64,000 nucleotides of DNA from an uncultured Phycisphaerae bacterium (GCA_937949545.1 CALEDR010000030.1:1-64000), one strand, 5' to 3'; shown: positions 25,733 to 34,374, numbered from the stretch's first letter. A program made the numbers and translations. Notes: generated by a model from the letters alone, not told the origin.

Positions 25733-27106
25733 TTACTTCTCCTGCTTTGCCTGGCCGCAGGCTTCCACCCGGCTCGTAAACTGCTGCCTTTGGGCCAGTT
25801 CCGTCAAAATGACATCGCCGACATGAACCTCTTCCAGCCGGCGAACCACCAGTCCGGTCCGCGTGTTGATTGTAATCGTATAACCGCGGCGGAGCACGGC
25901 CCGCGGGTCCATCGCCGTCAGTTTATTTTCCGCCGCCGACAATTGCAACCGCTTTTGCTCAAGGACTTTAGACAGCCCATGGCGGGCCGCCGCCTGCATC
26001 CTCTCCAGACGAATCCTCTGGCCGGCAATCAGCCGAACCGGTTCGAGACGCCGCACGATGTCTTTGGCCTGCTCTAGCCGGCGCCGCAGACGCTCGAACC
26101 GCTCCCGCATCACACTGGCCAGATAGAGCCCAGCCATATCCACACGCTGCCGGGCCCGTTCAACCATTCCCTGCGGTTCACGGAAGACCCGGCTGGCCAG
26201 AATTGTCTGCAGCTGCTCGCAAGCCGTCCGATGCGCCGAACGCATCGAGGATATCAGCCGACGCTGAACCATCTCCAGCTGTTTGAGGACCTCCCGTTGG
26301 TCCGGTACGGCTATCATCCCCGCTTTGGTCGGTGTGGAGGCACGGGCGTCTGCAACCAAATCCGCAATGGTTGTATCAATCTCATGACCTACTGCACTGA
26401 TAATCGGGATTTTTGAGCGGAAAATCGCTCGGGCCAAAACCTCTTCATTAAAGGCCCACAAATCCTCCATGGAGCCCCCGCCGCGTCCGACAATCAGCAA
26501 ATCGAGATTCAGCTGCTTGTTATGGCGATTTATCCAATCCAGTTTCCGGGCAATTTCCTCCGCTGCCCCCTCTCCCTGAACCGGCACATCAAACAAAAAC
26601 AGCCGCACAATCGGCCAGCGATGCCAGATGCTGTCAGCAATATCATGAACAGCCGCCCCGCTTTTGCTGGTGACAATCCCAATTCGTTGCGGAAAGTGCG
26701 GAATCGCCTTTTTATACCGGTCTTCAAAAAGCCCTTCCGCCTTGAGTTTCTCATACATCTGCTGGAAGGCAATTTGCAGGGCCCCAATTCCCGCCGGCTG
26801 CAATTCTTCAGCGCAAAATTGATATTTGCCGTGTGGAGAATAAACCTCGACATGACCGGTCGCCAATATCTCCATTCCGTTTTCCGGCTGAAATTTGATT
26901 TTTTGATATCGACTTGCCCACAAAACACAGGAAATCTGAGATTCTGTATCTTTTAATATAAAATAACAGTGCCCCTTTTGGTGTCGTTTCCAGTCGCTTA
27001 CTTGCCCTTTGAGAATAAAACGCGAAGGCAAATGCCTTTGGATGGCATCATTTACTAACGCATTGACCTGTGAAACAGACAAAATGCGTAATTGTTCTCG
27101 TTTCAT
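25733..27106 (-). CDS. xseA: exodeoxyribonuclease VII large subunit
   Basis: 457 residues from ATG 27106; an in-frame TTG 6 nt upstream is possible. An OB-fold covers about 10-105 (FILKGQVSDWKRHQKGHCYFILKD). The catalytic domain covers about 115-420 (PQRIGIVTSKSGAAVHDI, RGGGSMEDLWAFNEE, SAVGHEIDTTIADLVADARASTP), with long coiled-coil helices after about 270. It forms exonuclease VII with XseB. There is no ribosome-binding site before the start, and a good -10 box (TATAAT) ends 8 nt upstream, which fits a leaderless message. Confidence 0.95.
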   Translation of the reverse strand: MKREQLRILSVSQVNALVNDAIQRHLPSRFILKGQVSDWKRHQKGHCYFILKDTESQISCVLWASRYQKIKFQPENGMEILATGHVEVYSPHGKYQFCAEELQPAGIGALQIAFQQMYEKLKAEGLFEDRYKKAIPHFPQRIGIVTSKSGAAVHDIADSIWHRWPIVRLFLFDVPVQGEGAAEEIARKLDWINRHNKQLNLDLLIVGRGGGSMEDLWAFNEEVLARAIFRSKIPIISAVGHEIDTTIADLVADARASTPTKAGMIAVPDQREVLKQLEMVQRRLISSMRSAHRTACEQLQTILASRVFREPQGMVERARQRVDMAGLYLASVMRERFERLRRRLEQAKDIVRRLEPVRLIAGQRIRLERMQAAARHGLSKVLEQKRLQLSAAENKLTAMDPRAVLRRGYTITINTRTGLVVRRLEEVHVGDVILTELAQRQQFTSRVEACGQAKQEK

Positions 27107-27113
27107 AATCAAT

Positions 27114-27141
27114 ATTATACACGATATCGGATTTTGAACAA
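27114..27141 (-). promoter_or_regulatory. probable sigma-70-type promoter of xseA-xseB
   Basis: On the minus strand, TTGTTC (27141-27136), a 16-nt spacer and TATAAT (27119-27114). Transcription would start close to 27107, right at the xseA start codon (27106). Confidence 0.6.
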
Positions 27142-27245
27142 TCTCTATCTCTGAAGACAGAATATTTGTGCACCACGAATGTTAAAATGGGAAAAACCTG
27201 AAATCTTTTTCGGATTATTAAAGAATCTTTCGTTTTTTCTATCAA

Positions 27246-27353
27246 TGGACCCTTTGTCAGAAACGACTTAACTACAGAAGGTCCACGCCTACCAAGCGCA
27301 TGTGCCAAACCTTCACAAGGCCGAAACAATCGACACGATTGTTTCGGTTTTTT
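27246..27353 (+). ncRNA. candidate structured small RNA ending in a strong terminator
   Basis: A stem formed by TGGACCCTTTGT (27246-27257) and ACAGAAGGTCCA (27274-27285) lies 35 nt before a perfect intrinsic terminator. No open frame precedes the terminator on this strand, so the transcript it ends is probably a short RNA. The sequence does not match 4.5S RNA, tmRNA or RNase P RNA as I know them. The 5' end and promoter were not found; the start given is the first stem. Confidence 0.35.
27321..27353 (+). terminator. perfect intrinsic terminator without an upstream gene
   Basis: CCGAAACAATCG and CGATTGTTTCGG form a 12-bp stem with loop ACA, followed by six T (27348-27353). It points in the same direction as the flagellar cluster and may insulate it from upstream transcription. 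Confidence 0.92.
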
Positions 27354-27422
27354 GTTGTGCTCTGCCTTCTTTGTTCAAAATCAAAACGGCACAAAGAGAA
27401 TTACGACTTGTATACCACCTTG

Positions 27423-27457
27423 AAAAACCGGCTTTTTAAGCAAAAAATCCGGTTTTT
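27423..27457. repeat. inverted repeat upstream of the flgB sigma-54 promoter
   Basis: AAAAACCGG (27423-27431) and CCGGTTTTT (27449-27457) flank a second pairing of T and A runs, giving an almost continuous hairpin with a 4-nt loop. It lies about 30-60 bp before the -24 box. It could be a regulator-binding site or a second terminator. Confidence 0.6.
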
Positions 27458-27485
27458 GCCACAAAAAAACCGCTCGCTGCTTCTC

Positions 27486-27501
27486 TGGCACATTCCTTGC
27501 A
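27486..27501 (+). promoter_or_regulatory. sigma-54 (-24/-12) promoter of the flgB-motB2 cluster
   Basis: TGGCAC-ATTCC-TTGCA matches the RpoN consensus exactly: GG at 27487-27488, ten bases, then GC at 27499-27500. The start of transcription would be near 27511, about 30 nt before flgB. Flagellar cluster promoters of this type need an NtrC-family activator, which is not in the window. Confidence 0.88.
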
Positions 27502-27543
27502 CATCCTCCATTCGACTGATAGTGCCTTTCGGGAGAATCTTCG

Positions 27544-27906
27544 ATGATTCAGGACAAAACAATGATGAATCTGCTGGAAGCGGGAATGAAGGCCGAATGG
27601 CTTCGCCAGCAGACTATTGCCAATAACATTGCCAATATTAACACTCCCGGCTTTCGTCGCTCCGATGTCAAATTTGAAGAGGTTCTCAATGAGATGCTCC
27701 TGAAAAAAGAGTCTCCCGAGCCGGATTCGATAAAACCAGAGATTTATCAGCCGCAGAACACCCCGCTGAATGAATTCGACAATGATGTTTCGCTGGATAC
27801 AGAAATCGGCGAAATGATCAAAAACTCCGTTAAACACAAGGCTTATATGCTGATTTTGAAGAAAAAATATCAGCAGATGGACGCCGCCATCAAAGTATCC
27901 GGCTGA
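27544..27906 (+). CDS. flgB: flagellar proximal rod protein FlgB
   Basis: 120 residues, normal length. The rod-protein N-terminal motif covers about 20-40 (RQQTIANNIANINTPGFRR), and a C-terminal heptad region ends KKKYQQMDAAIKVSG. FlgB builds the proximal rod with FlgC, FlgF and FliE in the periplasm. It is the first gene after the sigma-54 promoter. GGGAG precedes the ATG. Confidence 0.96.
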   Translation: MIQDKTMMNLLEAGMKAEWLRQQTIANNIANINTPGFRRSDVKFEEVLNEMLLKKESPEPDSIKPEIYQPQNTPLNEFDNDVSLDTEIGEMIKNSVKHKAYMLILKKKYQQMDAAIKVSG

Positions 27907-27923
27907 TTCGGAAGGGCTGAAGG

Positions 27924-28337
27924 ATGAAAATCGATCAGACGAATGTGTTCAATCCGATTGACATCGCCACTTCGGGTCTGCGGGCCTACAACAAGCAGAT
28001 GGAGGTCATCGGCTCCAACCTGGCCAACATCCAGACGACAGATGCAGGCGACGGCCGACCCTACCGCCGGCTGGTGGCGGAATTCAAGGCCAAAGAGGAA
28101 GACAATCTGGCGGGCGTTGAACTGAGCGACATTATCCAGGACCCAAACGCTTTTCAGCGGGTCCTGATGCCGGGTCATCCGCAGGCAGACAAAGACGGCT
28201 ACGTCCTGATGCCCAACATCAGCTGGTCCACGGAAATGGTGAATCTGAATCTGGCCAGCCGGGCTTATCAGGCCAACGCCGCTGTGTTAAGACGCTACAA
28301 ACAAATGGTGGAAACCAGCCTCGAATTATTAAGGTAA
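27924..28337 (+). CDS. flgC: flagellar proximal rod protein FlgC
   Basis: 137 residues. The N-terminal rod motif is at about 12-33 (DIATSGLRAYNKQMEVIGSN, followed by LANIQTT). The C-terminal motif is NLASRAYQANAAVLRRYKQM near 110-130. It assembles with FlgB in the rod. It lies 17 nt after flgB and 12 nt before fliE. Confidence 0.96.
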   Translation: MKIDQTNVFNPIDIATSGLRAYNKQMEVIGSNLANIQTTDAGDGRPYRRLVAEFKAKEEDNLAGVELSDIIQDPNAFQRVLMPGHPQADKDGYVLMPNISWSTEMVNLNLASRAYQANAAVLRRYKQMVETSLELLR

Positions 28338-28349
28338 AAAGGATATCGT

Positions 28350-28658
28350 ATGGCTGTACAATTTAATCCGAACATTCATTCCCCCAATCCGGCGATTCCT
28401 GCCGCCCTTCAATCTCCTCTGCTGCAGGAATCCAAAACGCCGTCGTTTACCGACAAGATTCTCGAATCGCTCAATAAGGTCAATGACCAGCAGAATCAGG
28501 CCAATCTGTCGATTCTGGACCTGATGGCCGGCAAGCAGCAGGACATCAATACGGTTGTTGCCGAGGTGGCCAAGGCGGACATGAGCTTTAAGCTTCTTGT
28601 AGGCGTGCGCAACAAACTGGTTGAGGCCTATAAGGAAACCATGCGGATGCAGGTGTAA
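28350..28658 (+). CDS. fliE: flagellar hook-basal body protein FliE
   Basis: 102 residues. The conserved C-terminal half (about 35-102: FTDKILESLNKVNDQQNQA, DINTVVAEVAKADMSFKLL, VRNKLVEAYKETMRMQV) is typical of FliE, which joins the MS ring to the rod. It sits between flgC and fliF in the common order. Confidence 0.95.
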   Translation: MAVQFNPNIHSPNPAIPAALQSPLLQESKTPSFTDKILESLNKVNDQQNQANLSILDLMAGKQQDINTVVAEVAKADMSFKLLVGVRNKLVEAYKETMRMQV

Positions 28659-28693
28659 AGGCTTTTCGCAGACTTCCTCGATGACGGAACGCT

Positions 28694-30229
28694 ATGGGGC
28701 TATTCGATAAAATCAATGCAGTCTGGCAGAAAGTCGGCCTGGTGCAGCGGGCGCTTCTGGCGGCGCTGGTCCTGACATGTATTTTGACGGCTGTTTTGCT
28801 AACCCGCTGGGCCGCACGCCCCGAAATGCGTCTGCTGTTCGGAAACCTTTCGCTCGAACAGGCCTCCAAAATCACCGACAAAATCAGCGAACAGAATATC
28901 CCCTATGAAATCCGCGGCGGGGGCAGCAGCATCTTTGTCCCCGCCGATAAAGTGCATGAACTGCGGGCTTTGGCCGCCCGCGAGGGCCTGCTTCCCCGAA
29001 ACGGCGAGCCCGGCTACGAAATCTTCGACAACGAAAAACTCGGCGTCAGTCCTCTGGTTCAGAAGATGAATTACAATCGGGCCCTGCAGGGGGAGCTGGC
29101 CCGCACGATTCAGGTCTTTGACGGCGTTCAGTATGCCCGCGTGCACATCGTCCGGCCTGAACAAACTCTGTTTACCGGCAGCGAGCAGAAGGCCTCCGCC
29201 TCGGTGATGCTCCAGCTCAAACCCGGCTGGCAGATCAGCCAATCGACCGTCGCCGCCATTGCCAACCTGGTCGCCGGAGCCGTCGAAGGGCTCACACCCG
29301 ACCAGGTCACCGTCGCCGACAGCCAGGGACGCATTCTCACGCAGGCGGGCAAGCTGGACAGTTACGCCGCCGGCGCCAATACCTATCTGGAATATCAAAA
29401 CGCTGTTGAAATTGAGATGGCTAATCGGCTGCAGCGGGCCCTCGAACGCGTGCTTGGACCGAACCGCTCCACCGTGATGGTCAAGGCCACCGTGGATATG
29501 AACAGCGAATCCATCGTCCGAAAAACGTACGAAAAAGGCATTCCGAAAGAAGAAACCGTCGACGAAACATCCACCGTCAAGCAGTCCGCCAAAAGCTCGG
29601 AAGAAGGAGACAATACCCCCTCCTCCACAGAAAAGAAGGGAACCACCACCACGCAATATCAGCTGCCGGAAACCATTACAACCCAGACGAAAATCCCCGG
29701 GCGTGTTACGGCCTGGTCGGTCTCGGTGATTGTGGACCTGTCCAAACCGTCCTCCGACAATCCGGCGGGGGGAACCGACCAGAACCAGCAAACCACACCC
29801 GGAAATGAAAACAACCTGCTGATGTCTCTGGAAGACGTCAAAGAAATTATCCGCACGGCCATCGGACCGGATCTGCTCAGCGAGCAGAATCTGACCGTCA
29901 AACATGTGCCGTTTTATCGTCCGCCGGCCGAGCCCGTTCAGGCAGGTCCCAACTGGGACAGTCTGATTGAAATCGCCCGGCAGCTGTCGATGGGCATTTT
30001 GGCGGTCAGCGCTCTGCTGGTGCTGCGCATCTTCACCCGGGCCGCTGCCAAAACCGCCGCCCCGCCGGCGGCGGGTGCTGAAATGATGCTCAGCGGCGGC
30101 GGAATGCCGATGCTGCCGGCCGGATTGGATTCCCCGGCGGCCATGCGGCGAATGATTGCCGCACAGCTTCAGCAGAATCCTGAACAAGTACGCACGCTCT
30201 TCAGCAGTTGGCTTGCGGAGGAACAGTAA
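28694..30229 (+). CDS. fliF: flagellar MS-ring protein FliF
   Basis: 511 residues, slightly short for the family. A first membrane helix (about 17-39) is followed by ring-building motifs in the periplasmic part (VPADKVHELRALAAREGLLP, MNYNRALQGELARTIQ, ARVHIVRPEQTLF), a variable Ser/Thr-rich loop (about 285-330) and a second membrane helix (about 425-445). The cytoplasmic tail (MIAAQLQQNPEQVRTLFSSW) is the segment that docks on FliG, which is encoded 3 nt downstream. Confidence 0.96.
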   Translation: MGLFDKINAVWQKVGLVQRALLAALVLTCILTAVLLTRWAARPEMRLLFGNLSLEQASKITDKISEQNIPYEIRGGGSSIFVPADKVHELRALAAREGLLPRNGEPGYEIFDNEKLGVSPLVQKMNYNRALQGELARTIQVFDGVQYARVHIVRPEQTLFTGSEQKASASVMLQLKPGWQISQSTVAAIANLVAGAVEGLTPDQVTVADSQGRILTQAGKLDSYAAGANTYLEYQNAVEIEMANRLQRALERVLGPNRSTVMVKATVDMNSESIVRKTYEKGIPKEETVDETSTVKQSAKSSEEGDNTPSSTEKKGTTTTQYQLPETITTQTKIPGRVTAWSVSVIVDLSKPSSDNPAGGTDQNQQTTPGNENNLLMSLEDVKEIIRTAIGPDLLSEQNLTVKHVPFYRPPAEPVQAGPNWDSLIEIARQLSMGILAVSALLVLRIFTRAAAKTAAPPAAGAEMMLSGGGMPMLPAGLDSPAAMRRMIAAQLQQNPEQVRTLFSSWLAEEQ

Positions 30230-30232
30230 TCC

Positions 30233-31246
30233 ATGCGTCTGAAGGGGATTCAGAAAGCGGCTTTGCTTCTGACCAGTTTGGATGCGGCTACGGCCAAAGA
30301 ACTGCTTAAGGGCCAGCCCCAGGAAGTAATTCAGAAAATCGCTATGGAGCTGTCCCAATTGGATGCCCAGGGCAAACAAAACAGTGAACAGGCCTTTCAG
30401 GTGGCCCGTGAATTCTGCGGACACCTTCAGCAGGCCCAGACAGGCACCCTGCATATCAAAAGCTTCGTCAATTCGCTCATTCACGGCACAGCCGGCAAAG
30501 AAAAAGCCGCTGAACTTCAGGCCCGAATGCAGCAGGCCGTGCGGGAAAAGGACCCCCTCCTGGTCATCGCTTCCGCATCGCCGGCTCATATCGCCGCCGC
30601 TCTCGAAAACGAGCCGCCTCAGGCCGTTGCCTTAGTTCTGTCGGCTTTGCCGCCGAAAGTCAGCACCGAAGTCCTGAACCGGCTCCAGCCCGAAAAAAGT
30701 CAGCAGGTCATCTGGCGAATGACCCAAGCCATCGAAGTATCTCCCAAAACCCTGCGGCGCATCGGCGAAATCCTCTGCAAACGAATTATGGACCTAAACC
30801 GGGAGGAATCCCCGATTGTCAAAGAAACGGTTCCAAAAGAAATGCTGCGCAAGGTGGCTCTGGTTCTCAGCGGACTCGATAAGGAAAAACGGGATGCTCT
30901 TTTGAAAGAAATTGAAGCCCGCGACAAGGAAACCGCCAAAACCGTCAAAGCCCTGATGGTAACCTGGGAGGATATTGTCAAGATCGAAGACCGCTCTCTG
31001 CAGCAGGTTCTGCGGAATGTAGAGCCGACCGTTCTGGCCAAGGCCCTGCACGGAGCCGATCCGGCGATTGTCGCCAAAATCCGTTCCAACATTTCTGAAC
31101 GGGCCTCACAGATGGTTGATGAAGAAATCTCCCTGATGGGCGAACCGCGGAAGAAAGATGTTCTGGCGGCCCGTGAAGAGGTTGTCAAGCCGCTGCGGGA
31201 AGCCAATGAGACAGAAGAACTGCTCTTTATCGAGGAGGAAGGATGA
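30233..31246 (+). CDS. fliG: flagellar motor switch protein FliG
   Basis: 337 residues, normal length. The N-terminal FliF-binding domain covers about 1-95 (GIQKAALLLTSLDAATAKEL). The middle domain carries ENEPPQAVALVLSALPP near 123-139, the counterpart of the EHPQ motif that binds FliM. The C-terminal torque domain covers about 200-330 (MVTWEDIVKIEDRSLQQVL, DEEISLMGEPRKKDV). It couples the stator to the rotor. The stop overlaps the fliH start by 4 bp. Confidence 0.95.
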   Translation: MRLKGIQKAALLLTSLDAATAKELLKGQPQEVIQKIAMELSQLDAQGKQNSEQAFQVAREFCGHLQQAQTGTLHIKSFVNSLIHGTAGKEKAAELQARMQQAVREKDPLLVIASASPAHIAAALENEPPQAVALVLSALPPKVSTEVLNRLQPEKSQQVIWRMTQAIEVSPKTLRRIGEILCKRIMDLNREESPIVKETVPKEMLRKVALVLSGLDKEKRDALLKEIEARDKETAKTVKALMVTWEDIVKIEDRSLQQVLRNVEPTVLAKALHGADPAIVAKIRSNISERASQMVDEEISLMGEPRKKDVLAAREEVVKPLREANETEELLFIEEEG

Positions 31247-31821
31247 AAACGACGGTTGTCCATCTGCCCTCCGGGGCACCGATTTCATCCGCCGCCCTTG
31301 TGGCCCGTCCGACGCGCCCTGAACCGCAAGCCCCTCGGCCGGCACCGACCCCGCCGAACCGGCAGATTCAGCAGGCCCTGGCTGCTCTTCAAAAGGCTGC
31401 CGAACAGATGCAGGAAACCGCCCAGCGGCTCTTCGCCTCTCACCGCGAACAGCTGATCCGGCTCAGTATCGAAATTGCCGCTAGAATCCTGGCTAAAGAG
31501 ATTCAGGACCAAAACTATCAAATCGAGGCAATTCTTCGGCAGGCCCTGGAGGGGATTGGACCGGATCGGCCTATGACCGTTCGGCTCAATCCGCAGGACC
31601 TGCAGACCCTTCAGCAAACCGGCGCAAAATCCGACGGAACGGATACGCCGCTGATTCGCTGGATTCCGGACCCGACAATTCAGCCGGCCGAATGCGTCAT
31701 CGAAACCGAAGAAGGGATTATTGAGTGGATTATTGAAGAACATTTACGGCGAATTTCCGACGCCCTGCTGAGCGGGGTTCAAACGCATGATAAAAACGGA
31801 AATAAAAACCTGCTCGATTGA
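31243..31821 (+). CDS. fliH: flagellar export ATPase regulator FliH
   Basis: 192 residues. A proline-rich start is followed by a long helix with Gln- and Ala-rich heptads (about 40-85) and the FliH C-terminal domain (RLSIEIAARILAKEIQDQNY, MTVRLNPQDLQTLQQTG, IETEEGIIEWIIEEHLRRI). FliH forms the FliH2-FliI complex at the export gate. It overlaps fliG by 4 bp and fliI by 35 bp. Confidence 0.9.
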   Translation: MKTTVVHLPSGAPISSAALVARPTRPEPQAPRPAPTPPNRQIQQALAALQKAAEQMQETAQRLFASHREQLIRLSIEIAARILAKEIQDQNYQIEAILRQALEGIGPDRPMTVRLNPQDLQTLQQTGAKSDGTDTPLIRWIPDPTIQPAECVIETEEGIIEWIIEEHLRRISDALLSGVQTHDKNGNKNLLD

Positions 31822-33211
31822 TTTTGAGCCGCTCTGCCAAACAGTGCGGACGCTTCGTCTGGCCGAACCGAAAGGCGTGCTGGTTCGTGTCTCCGGCCTG
31901 ATCCTCGAAAGCAGCGGCCCGTCCGTCGGTCTGGGCAGACTGTGCCAAATCCGGATGCGGTGCGGACGCACCATCGAGGCCGAGGTCGTCGGATTCCGGG
32001 ACGGCCATGTCATCCTGCTTCCGCTGGATACCCTCGACGGAACGGCCCCGGGCGATGTCGTCACCGCCCTGGACAAGCCGCGGATGATTCCCGTCAGCCG
32101 CTCCCTGCAGGGACGCGTATTGGACGGGCTCGGACGGCCCATTGACCACAAAGGCCCGATTCCGGTGGAGGAGCTTCGTCCTCTGCAAAGCACAAGCCCC
32201 GACCCCCTGCAGCGGAAGATGATTGACCAGCCCCTACCGCTGGGCATCCGCGCCATCGACGGGTTGCTGACCTGCGGGAAGGGACAGCGCATCGGTGTCT
32301 TCGCCGGCAGCGGCGTCGGCAAGAGCGTGCTGCTGGGGGAAATTGCCAACGGCAGTGCCGCCGACATCAATGTCGTTGCCCTGGTCGGCGAACGCGGACG
32401 CGAAGTGCGGGAGTTCCTCGAAAAAGACCTCGGCCCGGAGGGCCGGGCCCGCAGCGTGATTGTCGTGGCAACCTCCGATTCGGCGCCCATCCAGCGGGTC
32501 AAAGCCGCCTTTACTGCCGTCACAATTGCCGAATACTTCCGCGACCTGGGCTGCAGCGTCCTGTTTATGATGGATTCCCTGACTCGGTTTGCCCAGGCGC
32601 AGCGGGAAATCGGTCTGGCCGCCGGCGAGCCCCCGACCACCAAAGGATACTGTCCGAGCGTCTTTGCGATGCTGCCGCGGCTGATTGAGCGGCTTGGGTG
32701 CTGTCCGCACGGAAGTATTACCGGCATCCTGACGGTTCTGGCGGAAGCCGATGACCTCAACGACCCGGTGGCCGACAGCGCCCGTTCGCTTCTGGACGGA
32801 CACATTGTCTTAAGCCGAAAACTGGCGGACCGTGGACATTATCCGGCGATTGACATTCTCCAAAGCATCAGCCGGCTGATGCCGTCGGTGGCATCGGAAG
32901 AGCACAAAAAGGCCGCTTTGAAACTGCGGGAAATTTATGCCACTTATACGGATGCAGAAGACTTGATTCAAATCGGCGCTTTTGCTCCCGGAAGCAACCG
33001 CCGCATCGACGGCTCGATTGCCCTGATAGACCGCATCCGCCATTTCCTCATTCAGCCCATCCGCCGCCGATGCCCCTTTGAGCAGACTGTCCAGCAGATG
33101 AAGGAGATTGCGGACGCCTGGGACCGGCTGCTTTCTGACGGAGCCGCCGAGAAAACCGCCGCCAAGCCCAAAGGCCGGCTGAATCCGCCTGCGGCAGGAG
33201 GTCCGAAATGA
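31787..33211 (+). CDS. fliI: flagellar type III export ATPase FliI
   Basis: 474 residues. The Walker A motif is GSGVGKS near 175. Walker B is LFMMDSLTRFAQAQRE near 260-275, and the family motif GEPPTTKGYCPSVFAMLPRL follows. The protein is related to the F1-ATPase beta subunit and powers or regulates substrate entry to the flagellar export gate. It begins inside the fliH gene and its stop overlaps the fliJ start by 4 bp. Confidence 0.97.
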   Translation: MIKTEIKTCSIDFEPLCQTVRTLRLAEPKGVLVRVSGLILESSGPSVGLGRLCQIRMRCGRTIEAEVVGFRDGHVILLPLDTLDGTAPGDVVTALDKPRMIPVSRSLQGRVLDGLGRPIDHKGPIPVEELRPLQSTSPDPLQRKMIDQPLPLGIRAIDGLLTCGKGQRIGVFAGSGVGKSVLLGEIANGSAADINVVALVGERGREVREFLEKDLGPEGRARSVIVVATSDSAPIQRVKAAFTAVTIAEYFRDLGCSVLFMMDSLTRFAQAQREIGLAAGEPPTTKGYCPSVFAMLPRLIERLGCCPHGSITGILTVLAEADDLNDPVADSARSLLDGHIVLSRKLADRGHYPAIDILQSISRLMPSVASEEHKKAALKLREIYATYTDAEDLIQIGAFAPGSNRRIDGSIALIDRIRHFLIQPIRRRCPFEQTVQQMKEIADAWDRLLSDGAAEKTAAKPKGRLNPPAAGGPK

Positions 33212-33660
33212 AAAAGTTTGTCTGGAAGCTTCAGCAGATGCTGACCCTGAAGGAAAAGCAGGAAAATGCCCTGCGGGCCGACATCGTCGCCCTGACGGAA
33301 CAGACGATGGTCGTAAAAGGACGCATTCGGGCGATGCAGATGAGACTGCGGGTTCATCAGCAGGAAATCCAATCTCTGCCGGAAGAACAGCGGATCGCGG
33401 CTCAGGCCCTTTACCTGCAGCAGGCCCCTGTGGCAGATGCCGTTCTTCGGCAGCTGGCCGAACAGGCCCGGGCTTTGGAGCAGCAGCGCCGCCGGAAGCT
33501 GGATGACTATCTGCAGGTCCGAAAATTCCGCAAGGGGCTGGAGCGGCTTCGGGAAAAGGCCCGGCAGCGCTACCAATACGAAATGCTTTTGGAAGAACAG
33601 AAACAAGCGGATGATTATACCCATCTGAACTGGAACCGTCCGGCGGCGGCTTCTGCCTAA
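33208..33660 (+). CDS. fliJ: flagellar export chaperone-like protein FliJ
   Basis: 150 residues, almost wholly helical and rich in Gln, Arg, Leu and Lys (LQQMLTLKEKQENALRADIV, RLREKARQRYQYEMLLEEQK). This fits the two-helix coiled coil of FliJ, which lies in the centre of the FliI ring. Sequence identity in this family is always low, so the call depends on position after fliI and on the coiled-coil form. Confidence 0.85.
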   Translation: MKKFVWKLQQMLTLKEKQENALRADIVALTEQTMVVKGRIRAMQMRLRVHQQEIQSLPEEQRIAAQALYLQQAPVADAVLRQLAEQARALEQQRRRKLDDYLQVRKFRKGLERLREKARQRYQYEMLLEEQKQADDYTHLNWNRPAAASA

Positions 33661-33693
33661 CCTTTATCCGCCCGAGGACAGGAGACAAACGGT

Positions 33694-34368
33694 ATGAAAA
33701 AACTTCAATTGCTGATTCTGATTGCGGCCGGCATCGTATGCTTTGCGACGGCGTTCGGCATCAGCTGGCATCTGAAAAAAAAGCGTGCCGCTCTGGCTCA
33801 GCCGCCTGCGGCGGGGGCTCCGGAAAGCCCCGCTGTGGCCGCTCCAAAATCAGGGCCTTCGTACCTCCTGGCGGTCCCCCATGATGATTCCCCCGGTTTA
33901 TCCGAACGGCAGCTGCAGAACCTGATGGAAGAACTTCGCGCCCGCATGCAGGACTATCGAGCCAAGGAAAAACAGCTGGCTCAGGAGGAACAGCGGATTC
34001 AGATGGCGCACCAAACTATCCAGAAGGAAATCGACCGGCTCAATCAGCTGCGTGCCAAACTGGCTGTGCTGGCACAGGACATCGAGCAGAAACAGCAGCA
34101 GCTCCAGAACAGCATCGTCCGGATTGATGCGATCGAGCAGGCCAATTTTCAGCGTCTGGCCGCCACCTATGACAAAATGGATACCACTCAGGCCGCCCGC
34201 ATTCTGGCGGCAATGGCCGCCGGACCCCAGGCCGCCGACGCCGTCAAAATCCTCTACTACATGTCGGAACGAACCACTGCCAAAGTCCTCGGAGAAATCG
34301 GAACGGCCCAGCCCGAACTGGCTTCCGCCATCAACCTGAAACTGAAACGAGTTGAGGAGATTCGCTGA
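33694..34368 (+). CDS. MotE-like flagellar motor/stator-associated protein
   Basis: 224 residues. One N-terminal membrane helix (about 5-25) is followed by a Pro/Ala-rich linker, a long coiled coil (about 70-150, many Gln, Glu and Lys) and a C-terminal domain like the N-domain of MgtE (AARILAAMAAGPQAADAVKI, YYMSERTTAKVLGEIG). This layout fits MotE, a periplasmic chaperone or partner of the stator in several bacteria. It sits directly before motA. The gene name is not assigned because MotE-type proteins are poorly separated from other MgtE_N proteins by eye. Confidence 0.8.
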   Translation: MKKLQLLILIAAGIVCFATAFGISWHLKKKRAALAQPPAAGAPESPAVAAPKSGPSYLLAVPHDDSPGLSERQLQNLMEELRARMQDYRAKEKQLAQEEQRIQMAHQTIQKEIDRLNQLRAKLAVLAQDIEQKQQQLQNSIVRIDAIEQANFQRLAATYDKMDTTQAARILAAMAAGPQAADAVKILYYMSERTTAKVLGEIGTAQPELASAINLKLKRVEEIR

Positions 34369-34374
34369 ACCCGT

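Noticed and set aside
27246-27353. 4.5S, 6S, tmRNA or RNase P RNA as identity of the structured region
   Set aside because: None of the conserved cores of these RNAs could be found, and the length is too short for tmRNA and RNase P. Only a candidate unknown RNA is claimed.
28799-30589. Minus-strand open frame of 596 codons
   Set aside because: It is antisense to fliF and the start of fliG, both certain genes. The Gly/His/Phe-rich product resembles nothing.
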